NCBI GenBank assembly: GCA_000149225.2 | Contig: CM000694.1 | Span: forward strand, 2,171,623-2,235,622 | Reading direction: 5' to 3' | Source: Lachancea kluyveri NRRL Y-12651 | Taxonomy: Eukaryota > Ascomycota > Saccharomycetes > Saccharomycetales > Saccharomycetaceae | Length of the DNA: 64,000 bases | In this document: one piece after another, positions 30,201-38,049 of the stretch | Numbering within the stretch: position 1 is the first letter of the stretch | How the letters are laid out: each line of letters opens with the position of its first letter | The notes under the pieces: model-generated | Databases searched by the model: none | What the model was told of the DNA's origin: nothing | Seen by the model: only the letters and a program-made list of their open reading frames with translations | Made by a program: the position numbers and the translations under genes

Positions 30201-32285
30201 ATTGGCCGAAGCATTTTTCGAACCGTTCTCGTAGCCATCTTGAAAGGGTAACCTGAAAAACATACCGCCAGAGGAGCTTGTCATTTGAGAAGACAACGGG
30301 GAGCTTTTGAGCAGATCCCCTGTCGAGTGACTAGCGATAGCTCTGCTTTCTATTGTAGGAGGAAAATAAGAAGAGGAACCTGTATTACTATTATTAGACT
30401 CCATAGATTGGTCCTCGTCATTGCTTCTTGGTGTAGATGTAGGACCAGCGGCGGATGTTGCATTGCTTCGGTTGGAAAATAGTAACGAGCTACTCTTTTT
30501 GCCAACATTTGACGCGGTCGATTGTGTGCTACTCTTGTGTTTATTAAAAAACATTTCTAGTGACCCCTGTGATGAAGACGTAGGGCCCCCCTTTGTGACA
30601 AAACCTAGACTATTGGACTGATTTGACCATGCAGATTTTAGTAAATCGTTATGGGGGTTATTGCTTTCATATTCGAAGCATACCCTGCTATAACTCTGAG
30701 CTATCAACATATCAAAGTAGCGGCCCCATCTCTTTCTTAATAAAAAACTTGGAACTCCGATAGGGTCTCCTTCCTCGGAGATTATTTCAAAGTCGGAAAG
30801 TAGATTGCCGTAGACTTCAAGTGCATCCTTTCCCAAAACCATAGCATAAGAGGGGAATACGGAGGTCACTGAAGTAAGTTCTGAAGGTGGGGCTATGTAA
30901 CGCGAGTAACTTTCGAAATGATCTGTTTTCGATTTAGAATCTGATTGAGGTATGGGTATATCGGATTCTGGTTTAAATGTGGTTGAGTGGAAAAGGTTTA
31001 GCATCGGTAGACCGACACATAGTAGATAGTCGAATTTTTGGACACTTGGCAAACAATGGTCGTTTAGTTTAGATCCTAGTATTATGGCTTTATGATGGGA
31101 TTCCCAAATAAATAGTTTCCAAAACCTATGCCTGAGAAGATCTGTATCATCACAAGTAGTGCTAATCTTAGACCATTTCCCTGAAGGAATGTTGTACACA
31201 AAGCAGTGGAAATTGGAAGTCTGCGAATTTGGGTAAAACCCAAAAATAATTATATTTGATCCAAAGTGTGCACCCGATGGATATTGAAGATGGAAGGGAA
31301 TTTTCAGCCTATTTTCAAGCACTCCTGAATCTTTGTAAATTGACATCCGCAAGCCTTTGGTCTGGGATTCTAGTGGTATTGCAACAATCGGGTTCTCGCT
31401 TATACTTTCCAAGTTGTTTGATGGAGAGTAAAATACCAAAGAGGGTGTTTGGTCAGGACTCCTCTCGAGAAGTAAAGAGAAGTTGTTTTCCCTTGTTAAA
31501 GAAATGGCGCTTCCACCGATGTTCGTCACCATGCCTTTTATTGGAGATCCAAAAGTAGTACTACCAGACTCCCAAGTACCTTTATCGAGGTTATAGACAT
31601 CAATGGAATGAATCGGTTTGTCCATGTTATTAAGCCCGCCGGTGACCACTAGCCTGGTGTCCTTATCATCGTTTCGTCCATACAGAATATGTGCTTCATG
31701 GTTAAACCTACGAGTGATCGATGGATCTGAGCTAATCAAAGTCCAGGCCTTGGTACTCAAATCCAGTTTCCACAACTCGTTGCTCGCTATCAGTTCGTAA
31801 CCAGATTGCGGCGACACCATGAGCCCGCCAAAAGCGTAAAGGCAAGACCCAGCGAAGGACATCGTATGGAAAAGGCGCTCCCGCATAGGATTTTCAAGAA
31901 CAGAGGTTATATTAGGTATACTGGACTTCCCTAGGCTGGTTTCCACTCTTTCCCATTTCCTAGATATCAAATCGAGGGAAAAGGTCTCTGTACTAATCCA
32001 CTCACTCAGGTTATTAAAGCTAATCGTAGACTTCTTTTCACGGGCAAAGTAAAGAATTAGTTCTTGCTGGAGCTGAGACGAGCTGATACTTGAAAAGTTT
32101 AAAGGGACTGTCAACCCACCGTGCACGAACACAGAAGAACGGGCCAACACAACGGCAGCACCAGTACGGCATTCCAACGTCAACTTCCTCTTAGCGGTTT
32201 CATCAAGTGTAGCAGCAGAATGGTCATCCAACTGAGGAAGCTTCAATGCGTAGCACGTGCTTGAAGATGGAAGTAATGAAGGCAT
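27291..32285 (-). CDS. MDS3: Kelch-repeat regulator of the Mds3/Pmd1 family
   Basis: 1664 aa. S. cerevisiae has two copies from the genome duplication, Mds3 (1487 aa) and Pmd1 (1753 aa); this is the single unduplicated form. The family acts in nutrient (TOR/PKA) and pH signalling and restrains sporulation. The N-terminal third (about residues 40-450) carries Kelch-type repeats, for example HTMSFAGSCLYAFGGLMVS and RLVVTGGLNN. A long Ser-rich linker follows, then a conserved region near residues 1030-1140 (SLYMPLPTSTLKALSEFFYTG, typical of this family) resembling a BTB domain. A highly acidic run (DDEDDEDDEDEDEDG) sits near residue 1290, and the end is basic. The flanking YIP4 and DSD1 favour the MDS3 locus, while nearby SNR52/GLC7 belong to the PMD1 side. 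Confidence 0.95.
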   Translation of the reverse strand: MPSLLPSSSTCYALKLPQLDDHSAATLDETAKRKLTLECRTGAAVVLARSSVFVHGGLTVPLNFSSISSSQLQQELILYFAREKKSTISFNNLSEWISTETFSLDLISRKWERVETSLGKSSIPNITSVLENPMRERLFHTMSFAGSCLYAFGGLMVSPQSGYELIASNELWKLDLSTKAWTLISSDPSITRRFNHEAHILYGRNDDKDTRLVVTGGLNNMDKPIHSIDVYNLDKGTWESGSTTFGSPIKGMVTNIGGSAISLTRENNFSLLLERSPDQTPSLVFYSPSNNLESISENPIVAIPLESQTKGLRMSIYKDSGVLENRLKIPFHLQYPSGAHFGSNIIIFGFYPNSQTSNFHCFVYNIPSGKWSKISTTCDDTDLLRHRFWKLFIWESHHKAIILGSKLNDHCLPSVQKFDYLLCVGLPMLNLFHSTTFKPESDIPIPQSDSKSKTDHFESYSRYIAPPSELTSVTSVFPSYAMVLGKDALEVYGNLLSDFEIISEEGDPIGVPSFLLRKRWGRYFDMLIAQSYSRVCFEYESNNPHNDLLKSAWSNQSNSLGFVTKGGPTSSSQGSLEMFFNKHKSSTQSTASNVGKKSSSLLFSNRSNATSAAGPTSTPRSNDEDQSMESNNSNTGSSSYFPPTIESRAIASHSTGDLLKSSPLSSQMTSSSGGMFFRLPFQDGYENGSKNASANSHLPLASSLPPMDLDHGRDSEPHSFGKYNPSGLSALPISSTDRTASTHPTGSTIDTIRPSNRRASHPVSSGNNSGFNGHLSALNNLRYMSSPYSSRKASITSQTSSISYVSSSSDRMGNSIHPQHSGGSTGGLHAPIGSLNIQLPPQPKMPTEPLPSVPHQVPCDVSYSRRRSSDHSMAGFLRSAKNSPLSSRRSSLYHDASNHASLGSELPSFKLSLSRKGSVDQQPADDSFPAPMESGNLPTRSLDKQMLEDNSIDLEASTGSLNKSQSAKNNQPSSENSFAKTFVSSDGTRPSWAPTLDSNTSASSNVINELEPLLSPRSLYMPLPTSTLKALSEFFYTGQVNGKWLLSPVALDLFIAAKYFEIPLLYDLMSEVLYSIIGKKEESFFVACASLKQLFTNKVSKYCNGDDAKIEDYLASHKNYLEFLKLENSLKNIDDGYFDISLMRKASTAISVSTEGSKGNGSVDKATATEFDLSSTVNDPLLFNSAFRDNQIPSTPTGLTAFLSSAGSKKTGSGYSESFNKRKKSSLSNEVHLSINENPWEEAKGKDGEAPFQTAFTMSDTIPEKQEKEGVQSNKSEDWSKNYKKGYEGEDDEDDEDDEDEDEDGSDENGVREDYGEQEKLRFLSQDDQNDEDGKIIDTRLSVDENAAIETEANDENLNGLIAGSDKHRNGSSSSSDSADLGVGIGLLSLSKFERKVREGDVEEPVDPLTKVSGDFGHIPNKHNTSGNKASKTHNLPTLETLASPDSLPPVDYVIELLYETAVLTCDIKLMVRTMDCIQLSKALKSLKRKLSHDIVLLDEELKRTEKPLGVVERKPHMAKSRKPKPESSFSEVLSPIPSFERISRSLSNLNLQKNVSRSVTPDLGKKNKSTPASDQLSPKRASSVLDETAQPASVPLKTSQGKPTKTKKAEAHYSSSGLTGAGIFLGGPFMTAPPSSSSGKRKKDSTTGSSAGGTNFSFFGRKK

Positions 32286-32851
32286 CGGTAGCAGCTTTTT
32301 TTTTCTTTACTGTTGTTATTATTGTTATTGCTTCTGCCCTTAATCCTTTAATCCCTCTAATCCTTAGCGATGAATGTGAAGACCACGCCTTTCAAGTATC
32401 TTTTTTTTCTGCTGCTCCACCCACCACAGGAGGAAAAGAAGGGAAAAAGAAAAACTCGAAAAAAAAACCATTACACCGCAAGCAAGCCGCTGACATAAGA
32501 CTTCCGGACTATGCTCATGTGACCTGAGTTGATGATGACGATGATGAGTATTAAGCCGTTAAGAGTAGTGTATGCCAATTAGTTGAAATGGAAAGCGACA
32601 GGCTTGAAACTGAACTGCTTGCAAGTTGGGGTCGAGGGAACCATTGGTGATACTCGAAACGTGATACGCCACGGACAGTTTGGGCATCTATTACTAGAAA
32701 CCAAGGTTTTAAAATCCCTACATATATATGTATATTTACATAGGTACAGATAATCATTTGCCAAACCCTTTCTACATATTTCAGGAGGCCATTCTATCTG
32801 TTTGCATCACCTGCTTTATCTCTCAAGTTTGTTTTTTTTTCTTTATTCTTT
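32286..32851. other. intergenic: MDS3 promoter and YIP4 3' region
   Basis: 566 bp between two minus-strand genes. It holds the MDS3 upstream region with pyrimidine- and A-rich tracts and a short GATGAT run near 32530. No gene was seen. Confidence 0.55.
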
Positions 32852-33505
32852 TTACAACACAACGCATAGCCATCCAATACCGATGAAGCATAACGCCAAT
32901 GGATACTTTTCGACAATGCCTTGGGCACGACTGACGAAGCAAACCGAACTGAAGGACCAAAGGGAACACAGAATAAAAGTGACCAGCTTCAGTATTAACA
33001 GACATCTCATCTTCCAGGGTCCGGAACCAACGGCTCTCAGTAATAGAGGGTACACAATGCTACAGAGGGTAGAATTGATCACTTGTGGAAACAGACAGTA
33101 GCCGGATAAAGAGACATAGGACAGCAGAGACCCTGTTGTCTGTCTTGTCAACTTCAAATGAAATGCGACAACAAGCAGTATAGACCAACAGAGCACAAAC
33201 AGACTCGAAAACAAAGAGTGGGCCTGAGATAGCGTTAGCGAAAACAGGATGATGAAGGACAACGGAGCCCAGAGGTCTGCACCCTTGACAAACTCCTGCT
33301 CGTCTGCCAAGTCGCCAGTGCCTAAAGCCACTGGAAAATGCGGATAAACAACCTGTCTTAGCTTAGCATTGATCTGTGACACATCTCTTTTAAAGGTATC
33401 TGCGACCGGTTCGTCCAGTGTACCCCTTGCATTGGAGGTAGTAGGCAAAGCACCCGAGGGAGCTGTAACAGGTTCAACGTAGTCAGGTTCTATACTATCG
33501 CTCAT
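32852..33505 (-). CDS. YIP4: Yip-family Rab GTPase-interacting membrane protein
   Basis: 217 aa from the ATG at 33505; the open frame to 33535 begins with GTG. S. cerevisiae Yip4 has 235 aa. An acidic cytosolic N-terminus is followed by the Yip1-type membrane domain of about five closely spaced hydrophobic segments, with the characteristic block DLWAPLSFIILFSLTLS. Yip proteins sit in Golgi/ER-Golgi membranes and bind prenylated Ypt GTPases. It lies between MDS3 and SNR52 on the same strand. Confidence 0.93.
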   Translation of the reverse strand: MSDSIEPDYVEPVTAPSGALPTTSNARGTLDEPVADTFKRDVSQINAKLRQVVYPHFPVALGTGDLADEQEFVKGADLWAPLSFIILFSLTLSQAHSLFSSLFVLCWSILLVVAFHLKLTRQTTGSLLSYVSLSGYCLFPQVINSTLCSIVYPLLLRAVGSGPWKMRCLLILKLVTFILCSLWSFSSVCFVSRAQGIVEKYPLALCFIGIGWLCVVL

Positions 33506-33569
33506 TTGACTCTTCAAAAAAAAAGAAACAGACACAGGCTTCTATCGAATGAAATGGAGGGGCAAAGGG

Positions 33570-33579
33570 AAAAAGAAAA
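33570..33579 (-). terminator. Pol III terminator of SNR52
   Basis: On the minus strand this reads as a T-rich run (T4-C-T5), about 40 bases beyond the D box of snR52. It is the first good T-run after the snoRNA. Confidence 0.6.
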
Positions 33580-33611
33580 TGTCTGCCAACGTTTTGAGTT
33601 TTTAATACACC

Positions 33612-33712
33612 TGATATTTCAGAAGGAAGGCAACAAGTTTTTTAATCCTTAGATATTTAGCGTTTAAAATATCTTCAGAGATTGTTCACGCAATGTTCGT
33701 TCATCCTTATAT
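33612..33712 (-). ncRNA. SNR52: C/D box snoRNA snR52
   Basis: A Pol III-made 2'-O-methylation guide. On the minus strand the C box AGGATGA is at 33707-33701, D' CTGA at 33678-33675, and the D box CTGA at 33622-33619. ATAT segments at both ends can form the terminal stem. Upstream of D' the guide GTGAACAATCT pairs with 25S GAUUGUUCAC, and the fifth base from D' falls on the U known as Um2921. Upstream of D, TTGCCTTCCTT pairs with 18S AAGGAAGGCA, and the fifth base falls on the known SSU A420 site. These are the targets of S. cerevisiae snR52, which likewise lies between PMD1 and GLC7. The exact ends are approximate. Confidence 0.9.
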
Positions 33713-33756
33713 ACGGACGGCTGTATTAAAACCCGAAACGTCGAAGCCATGGATAT

Positions 33757-33832
33757 TGCCATCGGAGGAGTCGAACCCGCGCCGGAGAGTCTTCCCCACG
33801 AATAGACGCGTTTCCAACTTCGCCACAGCGGG
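33757..33832 (-). promoter_or_regulatory. tRNA-like Pol III leader of SNR52 (A and B boxes)
   Basis: On the minus strand an A box TGGCGAAGTTGG (33825-33814) and a perfect B box GGTTCGACTCC (33777-33767) lie upstream of snR52, as in S. cerevisiae. The whole leader looks like a decayed long-variable-arm tRNA: a D stem GCG/CGC and a partial anticodon stem GTCT/AGAC. The acceptor strands pair poorly (about 4 of 7) and the T stem has a C-C mismatch. I therefore read it as a promoter module, not a working tRNA. Confidence 0.8.
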
Positions 33833-33950
33833 CTACCAAGAAGCAAAGACAGGTGGGAGAGAGAAAAGTACAACCTAGATATGTATTTTATACACGTGAT
33901 CCACAGAAACGGCCGCAGGACTGGCGGGCCCCCGGTGGCAAAAACTGATA

Positions 33951-33980
33951 GAAAAAAAATTTTTTTTTTTTTTTTTTTTC
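33951..33980. repeat. A8/T22 homopolymer block upstream of GLC7
   Basis: An A-run followed directly by a run of about 21 T, 170 bp upstream of the GLC7 ATG and between the divergent SNR52 and GLC7 promoters. Poly(dA:dT) tracts of this size normally exclude nucleosomes in yeast promoters. Confidence 0.7.
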
Positions 33981-34146
33981 CTTTAAAAGCAACAGAACAA
34001 GCGAAAATGCGAAGAAGGGAAAAATTTTCTGGGAGAAAAGCAGACAGAAAATAACGCTTCCCTGTGGAATACCTTCACCACAAGAAAGTCAGATTGGTAA
34101 AAAAAAATTAATTCACAGCCACAACTACAGTATCATACCAAACACC

Positions 34147-35765
34147 ATGGAAACCCCTGCTGTGGATATTGATAATATCATCGACAGATTGTTGGAAGTT
34201 AGAGGCTCCAAGCCAGGCCAACAGGTGGACCTAGAAGAACACGAGATTAGGTACTTGTGCTCTAAAGCTAGGTCCATCTTCATCAAGCAACCCATTCTAT
34301 TGGAACTAGAGGCACCTATTAAGGTATGTTAAATGGTACAGTATATTACGCTTGTTCCTTTGCGGATAATTCGACAAATCGAGAGGGAGTGAGAGGACTA
34401 GAAATGTTGACTCTTTATAATACAAGGACTTGACAAGAAATTGAGATGTGGAGACGAACTAAGAATCGATACGAAGACGAAAGGAGTGGGTGAGAAGTAC
34501 GTTTAAGGTTACGAAAATCGAGCCCGCTGCAATGAAGATTCGAATGCGTACGAGACGGACAGAGACGATCCCTCCCTTCAGAGAGACTGTTTTGTTTTGT
34601 TTTGTTTTTTGTTTTGTTTTTTCGATTTGTGATCTTTTTTTACTTTTGATTTTCTATTTGTTTGTTTTTTTTTCCTACTCCTTTTATGATGTGGACAAGG
34701 TACTTCTCAAGACATCCAGTGGCTCAACAGAGCTTTCTCCATTAGAGGCTGCCCTTTCGCTCCTATTACTATCCTGCGTGGTCAGAAGAGATAAGATGCC
34801 CCTTGCAAACAAACGCACACGTAGCGCCGGATTTAATTTTTTTTTATTTTTCGCCACCGAGAAATTCGGTTCGTCTTCGATTCGGCAAGAATTTTCCTCT
34901 TTCTCTATTTTCGATCCAAAAGTAAAGCCAAGCAAACAGTCGTCCCACACGGGGCAGAAGCCGGACTTAGAACTGGAATTACTAACTTTTTTTTTTATTA
35001 ATACAGATATGTGGTGATATTCATGGCCAATATTATGACTTGTTACGCTTATTCGAATACGGTGGATTCCCCCCGGAAAGCAATTACCTGTTTTTAGGAG
35101 ACTATGTTGATAGAGGTAAACAATCATTGGAAACTATTTGTTTACTGTTAGCTTATAAGATCAAGTATCCGGAAAACTTTTTTATCCTAAGAGGTAACCA
35201 CGAATGTGCTTCTATTAATAGAATCTACGGGTTCTACGACGAATGTAAAAGACGCTACAACATCAAGCTATGGAAAACCTTTACCGACTGTTTTAACTGT
35301 TTACCAATTGCTGCAATTATAGACGAGAAAATTTTCTGTATGCACGGTGGGTTGTCTCCAGATCTAAACACTATGGAACAAATTAGACGAGTCATGAGAC
35401 CAACGGATATCCCCGACGTTGGCTTGCTATGTGACTTGTTATGGTCCGATCCAGATAAAGACATTGTCGGTTGGAGTGAAAACGATAGAGGCGTTTCTTT
35501 CACTTTTGGTCCAGATGTCGTGAGTCGTTTCTTACAGAAGCAAGACATGGAGCTGATCTGCAGAGCGCATCAAGTGGTTGAAGATGGTTATGAATTTTTT
35601 AGTAAAAGGCAACTGGTTACATTATTCAGTGCACCAAACTACTGTGGTGAATTTGACAATGCAGGTGCCATGATGAGTGTTGATGAAAGTTTGTTATGTT
35701 CTTTCCAAATCTTGAAGCCAGCGCAGAAGACTTTGCCAAGACAACAAGGTAAAAAGAAGAAATAG
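34147..35765 (+). CDS. GLC7: protein phosphatase 1 catalytic subunit (spliced)
   Basis: Two exons, 34147-34323 and 35007-35765, join in phase 0 (...EAPIK / ICGDIHG...) to give 311 aa (S. cerevisiae Glc7, 312 aa). It is the essential PP1 catalytic subunit, directed by Reg1, Gac1, Sds22 and others in glucose repression, glycogen metabolism, mitosis and mRNA 3' processing. The metallophosphatase signatures are intact: GDIHG, GDYVDRG and RGNHE. Exon 2 on its own is open from upstream, but the splice junction restores the known N-terminus [20 protein letters not shown]. In S. cerevisiae GLC7 is next to PMD1 and SNR52 on chr V and also carries one intron. Confidence 0.98.
34324..35006 (+). other. 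GLC7: GLC7 intron
   Basis: The 5' splice site GTATGT is at 34324-34329, TACTAAC at 34980-34986, and the 3' splice site ATACAG ends at 35006, for a length of 683 bp. A pyrimidine-rich patch with repeated TTTTG units lies at about 34591-34625 and more T-runs follow. The long open frame crossing part of the intron (34490-35017) is not coding. I see no C/D or H/ACA snoRNA in it. Confidence 0.95.
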
Positions 35766-36992
35766 AGATAAAAGTACGTGGAACAGTGTGCTATACCGAG
35801 CGATGATCGTGGGATATTAAAACAAAAGCGAAATGAGATGGGAGAAATGGTAAAGGAGCTATGCATATCAATAACCAAGAGACAAAGAACAAATCCACCT
35901 CCATCCCTTCCATAGAGAAAGATGGAATAAATGGGAGGGGAGGAGATGAGGAAACTAACAATGGAAAAAAAGAAAAAAAAATACATATATATTAGAAAAG
36001 AAAAACTGCGAAACGGTTGAACAACAAAAAAAAATCAGCTAAAAAAGATTAGGAAAAAAAAAGAAAAAAATTACTGAAAAACCAAAAATAACTAGAAAAA
36101 CCCTTCAATGAATCACCACGAGATACGGACGCTAGTGGGATGAGTTGATACTGTCATAAAACCATTCTTTCTGGTCTAATGATACGAACACATATCATGA
36201 CTTAAACTGCCTTTTGTTTGTTTTTGTTTTTTTGTTTTTTTGTTTGTTTTTTTTCTTTTTTTTTTTTCTCTTTCTTTTCATCTTTCAATTTTTCCTCTCT
36301 CTTACTCCAAGCCACTTCTCCTCATCCTGGACAATTCTACCAATATCCCCTACGATCCTATAACTATTGCCACTATTACTACTGTTATTATATAAACTTC
36401 TTTTGTATCTGTGTATTTTAGCTCCCAGTATATTATTAGTATCCTTACGAAGAAAAGTGTACTCGCGTTTAATTTGCTCCATTAAAAACCAGAGGTGATT
36501 TTCAATACCTGTATTTTTGGAGCCCTCGCTTACCTCTCCTATGTCCTTAGAATTTGTTATATACTCTAAATATATGTCATTGCTAATGCCTTCACTTTTT
36601 ATGTTGTAAAAGTACTTTGGAAGCCGTCTATCCGCAAACACTCTATCAAAAGCACACAATGTAAAATGCGCATAAAACCCAAATACCGGTATTCAGGTCT
36701 CTGTAGTATTCATTACGTTTCAACTATTACTCGAGGACGAAGATGCTTACTGGTATTCATTCTACAAGTCATTAATATACAATGTGCCTAGAACATTTCG
36801 AACGAAACTAGAAAAAAAAAAGGACGCGTCGTGCCCAATCTGCGTCGTTTTTACGTCCAGATACTAACCAAACAGAGCGGAGAGAGAAAATGAAGTAGAA
36901 AAACTCTTTCGGACACGAAGTTCAAGATTGAAATCAACACCTAATTTCTCAAAGGTCAGAGCAAAAAAGAAGAAAAACAGAATACTGAAGGG
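35766..36992. other. intergenic GLC7-EMP24
   Basis: 1.2 kb with many A-runs on the left (35960-36095) and long pyrimidine runs at 36215-36300. One minus-strand open frame without an ATG start (36285-36692) is described separately. S. cerevisiae's GLC7 neighbour YER134C is absent. Confidence 0.5.
36285..36692 (-). other. open frame without ATG start, status unclear
   Basis: The minus-strand frame stays open for about 135 codons from a TGA at 36695 to a stop at 36285. The peptide looks protein-like (for example RVFADRRLPKYFYNIKSEG, IENHLWFLMEQIKREY). Its first Met is about two fifths of the way in, and I see no TACTAAC branchpoint upstream for a spliced start. It may be the last exon of a small gene, a decayed gene or chance. 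I do not recognise the sequence. Confidence 0.25.
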
Positions 36993-37601
36993 ATGAGACT
37001 CGCAATCACCACGCTCATTTTAACTCTCTGGTGTACTATTTGTTCTGCCCATAATGTATTACTACCTGCAAATGGTCGCAGATGCTTCTTCGAACAATTG
37101 AACAAAGAAGATGAATTGTCCGTATCCTTCCAGTTTGGTGATAGAAACCCGTCTTCTTCGGAACAATTGCGCGGTGATTTTATCGTCTACGGCCCTAACA
37201 GAAATGAAGTTTTGAAAACTTTGAGAGATGTTTCCCACGGTGAGATCACTATGAATGCACCATATGAAGGTAAGTTTCAATACTGTTTCCTGAATGAACA
37301 TTCTTCTGTGGATACTAAAGACGTTACTTTTAACATTTATGGCGTTGTTTATGTTGATCTAGATGACCCTAAATCTAATACTCTAGATGGTGCCGTTAGA
37401 CAATTATCCAAGTTGACTAAGGAAGTAAAGAACGAGCAAAGTTACATCGTGATTAGAGAGAGAACACATAGAAACACGGCTGAATCCACTAATGATCGTG
37501 TGAAGTGGTGGTCTATCTTCCAATTAGGTGTTGTCATTGCCAACTCTTTATTTCAAGTGTACTATTTAAAAAGGTTTTTCGAGGTGACCTCCTTTGTTTG
37601 A
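36993..37601 (+). CDS. EMP24: p24 cargo receptor of COPII vesicles
   Basis: 202 aa (S. cerevisiae Emp24, 203 aa), a p24-family type I membrane protein that with Erv25, Erp1 and Erp2 loads GPI-anchored proteins into ER-derived vesicles. A signal peptide (residues 1-19, ending CSA) is followed by the GOLD domain with its two Cys (RRCFFEQL and FQYCFLNE). A coiled-coil-prone stretch and a C-terminal membrane span (WWSIFQLGVVIANSLFQVYYL) come next. The cytosolic tail KRFFEVTSFV keeps the FF COPII-binding pair and a terminal hydrophobic pair (FV, where the orthologue has LV). Confidence 0.97.
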   Translation: MRLAITTLILTLWCTICSAHNVLLPANGRRCFFEQLNKEDELSVSFQFGDRNPSSSEQLRGDFIVYGPNRNEVLKTLRDVSHGEITMNAPYEGKFQYCFLNEHSSVDTKDVTFNIYGVVYVDLDDPKSNTLDGAVRQLSKLTKEVKNEQSYIVIRERTHRNTAESTNDRVKWWSIFQLGVVIANSLFQVYYLKRFFEVTSFV

Positions 37602-37817
37602 GACTGAGGCCCCAAGAGATCGGCTCACGAACCAAAAAAAAAAAAAATGAAAAAAGAAGAAAAAAGCGATTAAGTAAAAAAATATATATATAGTATGAAT
37701 ACTCGAATCTATATAGCACGCGATTCAATATGTTTACATTTAGCTGTTTAGTCTTTTTTCTGTATAATCAACAAGAAGAAAAGTCATACCCTTTAATGAG
37801 AGGCCGTAAAAAATTGA

Positions 37818-37889
37818 TGCCATTTCCTAGAATCGAACCAGGGTTTCATCGGCCACAACGATGTGTACTAACCACTATACTAAAATGGC
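37818..37889 (-). tRNA. tRNA-His (anticodon GTG)
   Basis: A 72-nt gene read on the minus strand. GCCATTT pairs with AAATGGC in the acceptor stem. The D arm is TAGTGGTTAGTACA, the anticodon GTG lies in the loop TTGTGGC, and the T arm is CTGGTTCGATTCTAGG. A TTTTTT terminator follows on the transcript side (about 37808-37813). No intron. The TACTAAC within it is part of the D arm, not a branchpoint. Confidence 0.97.
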
Positions 37890-38049
37890 AACTTGATGAA
37901 AGTTTGTTTTCAAGGAATTGCTATTATACCTAGTTGCTATACTTGGACATTGTAGTTTTTAAGGAAAATGTTCACGGTTGAGCTACTCGTGCATCTGTCC
38001 GGTAAACCTGGTCTAACGGTGGAAAGCACGGCCGCATAGACAAATCAAG

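Noticed and set aside
33757-33832. A tRNA gene (Ser/Leu/Arg type) upstream of GLC7
   Set aside because: A and B boxes are good, but the acceptor strands pair only about 4 of 7, the T stem has a C-C mismatch, and a clear snR52 follows on the same strand. It is the SNR52 Pol III leader.
34490-35017. 175-codon plus-strand frame
   Set aside because: It lies almost entirely in the GLC7 intron and its peptide is low-complexity Phe/Ser/Leu from T-runs.
36285-36659. A 124-aa protein gene on the minus strand
   Set aside because: The frame begins at TTG, not ATG. It is kept only as an open frame of unclear status.
37867-37873. TACTAAC branchpoint suggesting an intron before NPR3
   Set aside because: It is on the plus strand but lies inside the tRNA-His gene as the complement of its D arm, and no matching splice sites or need for splicing exist.
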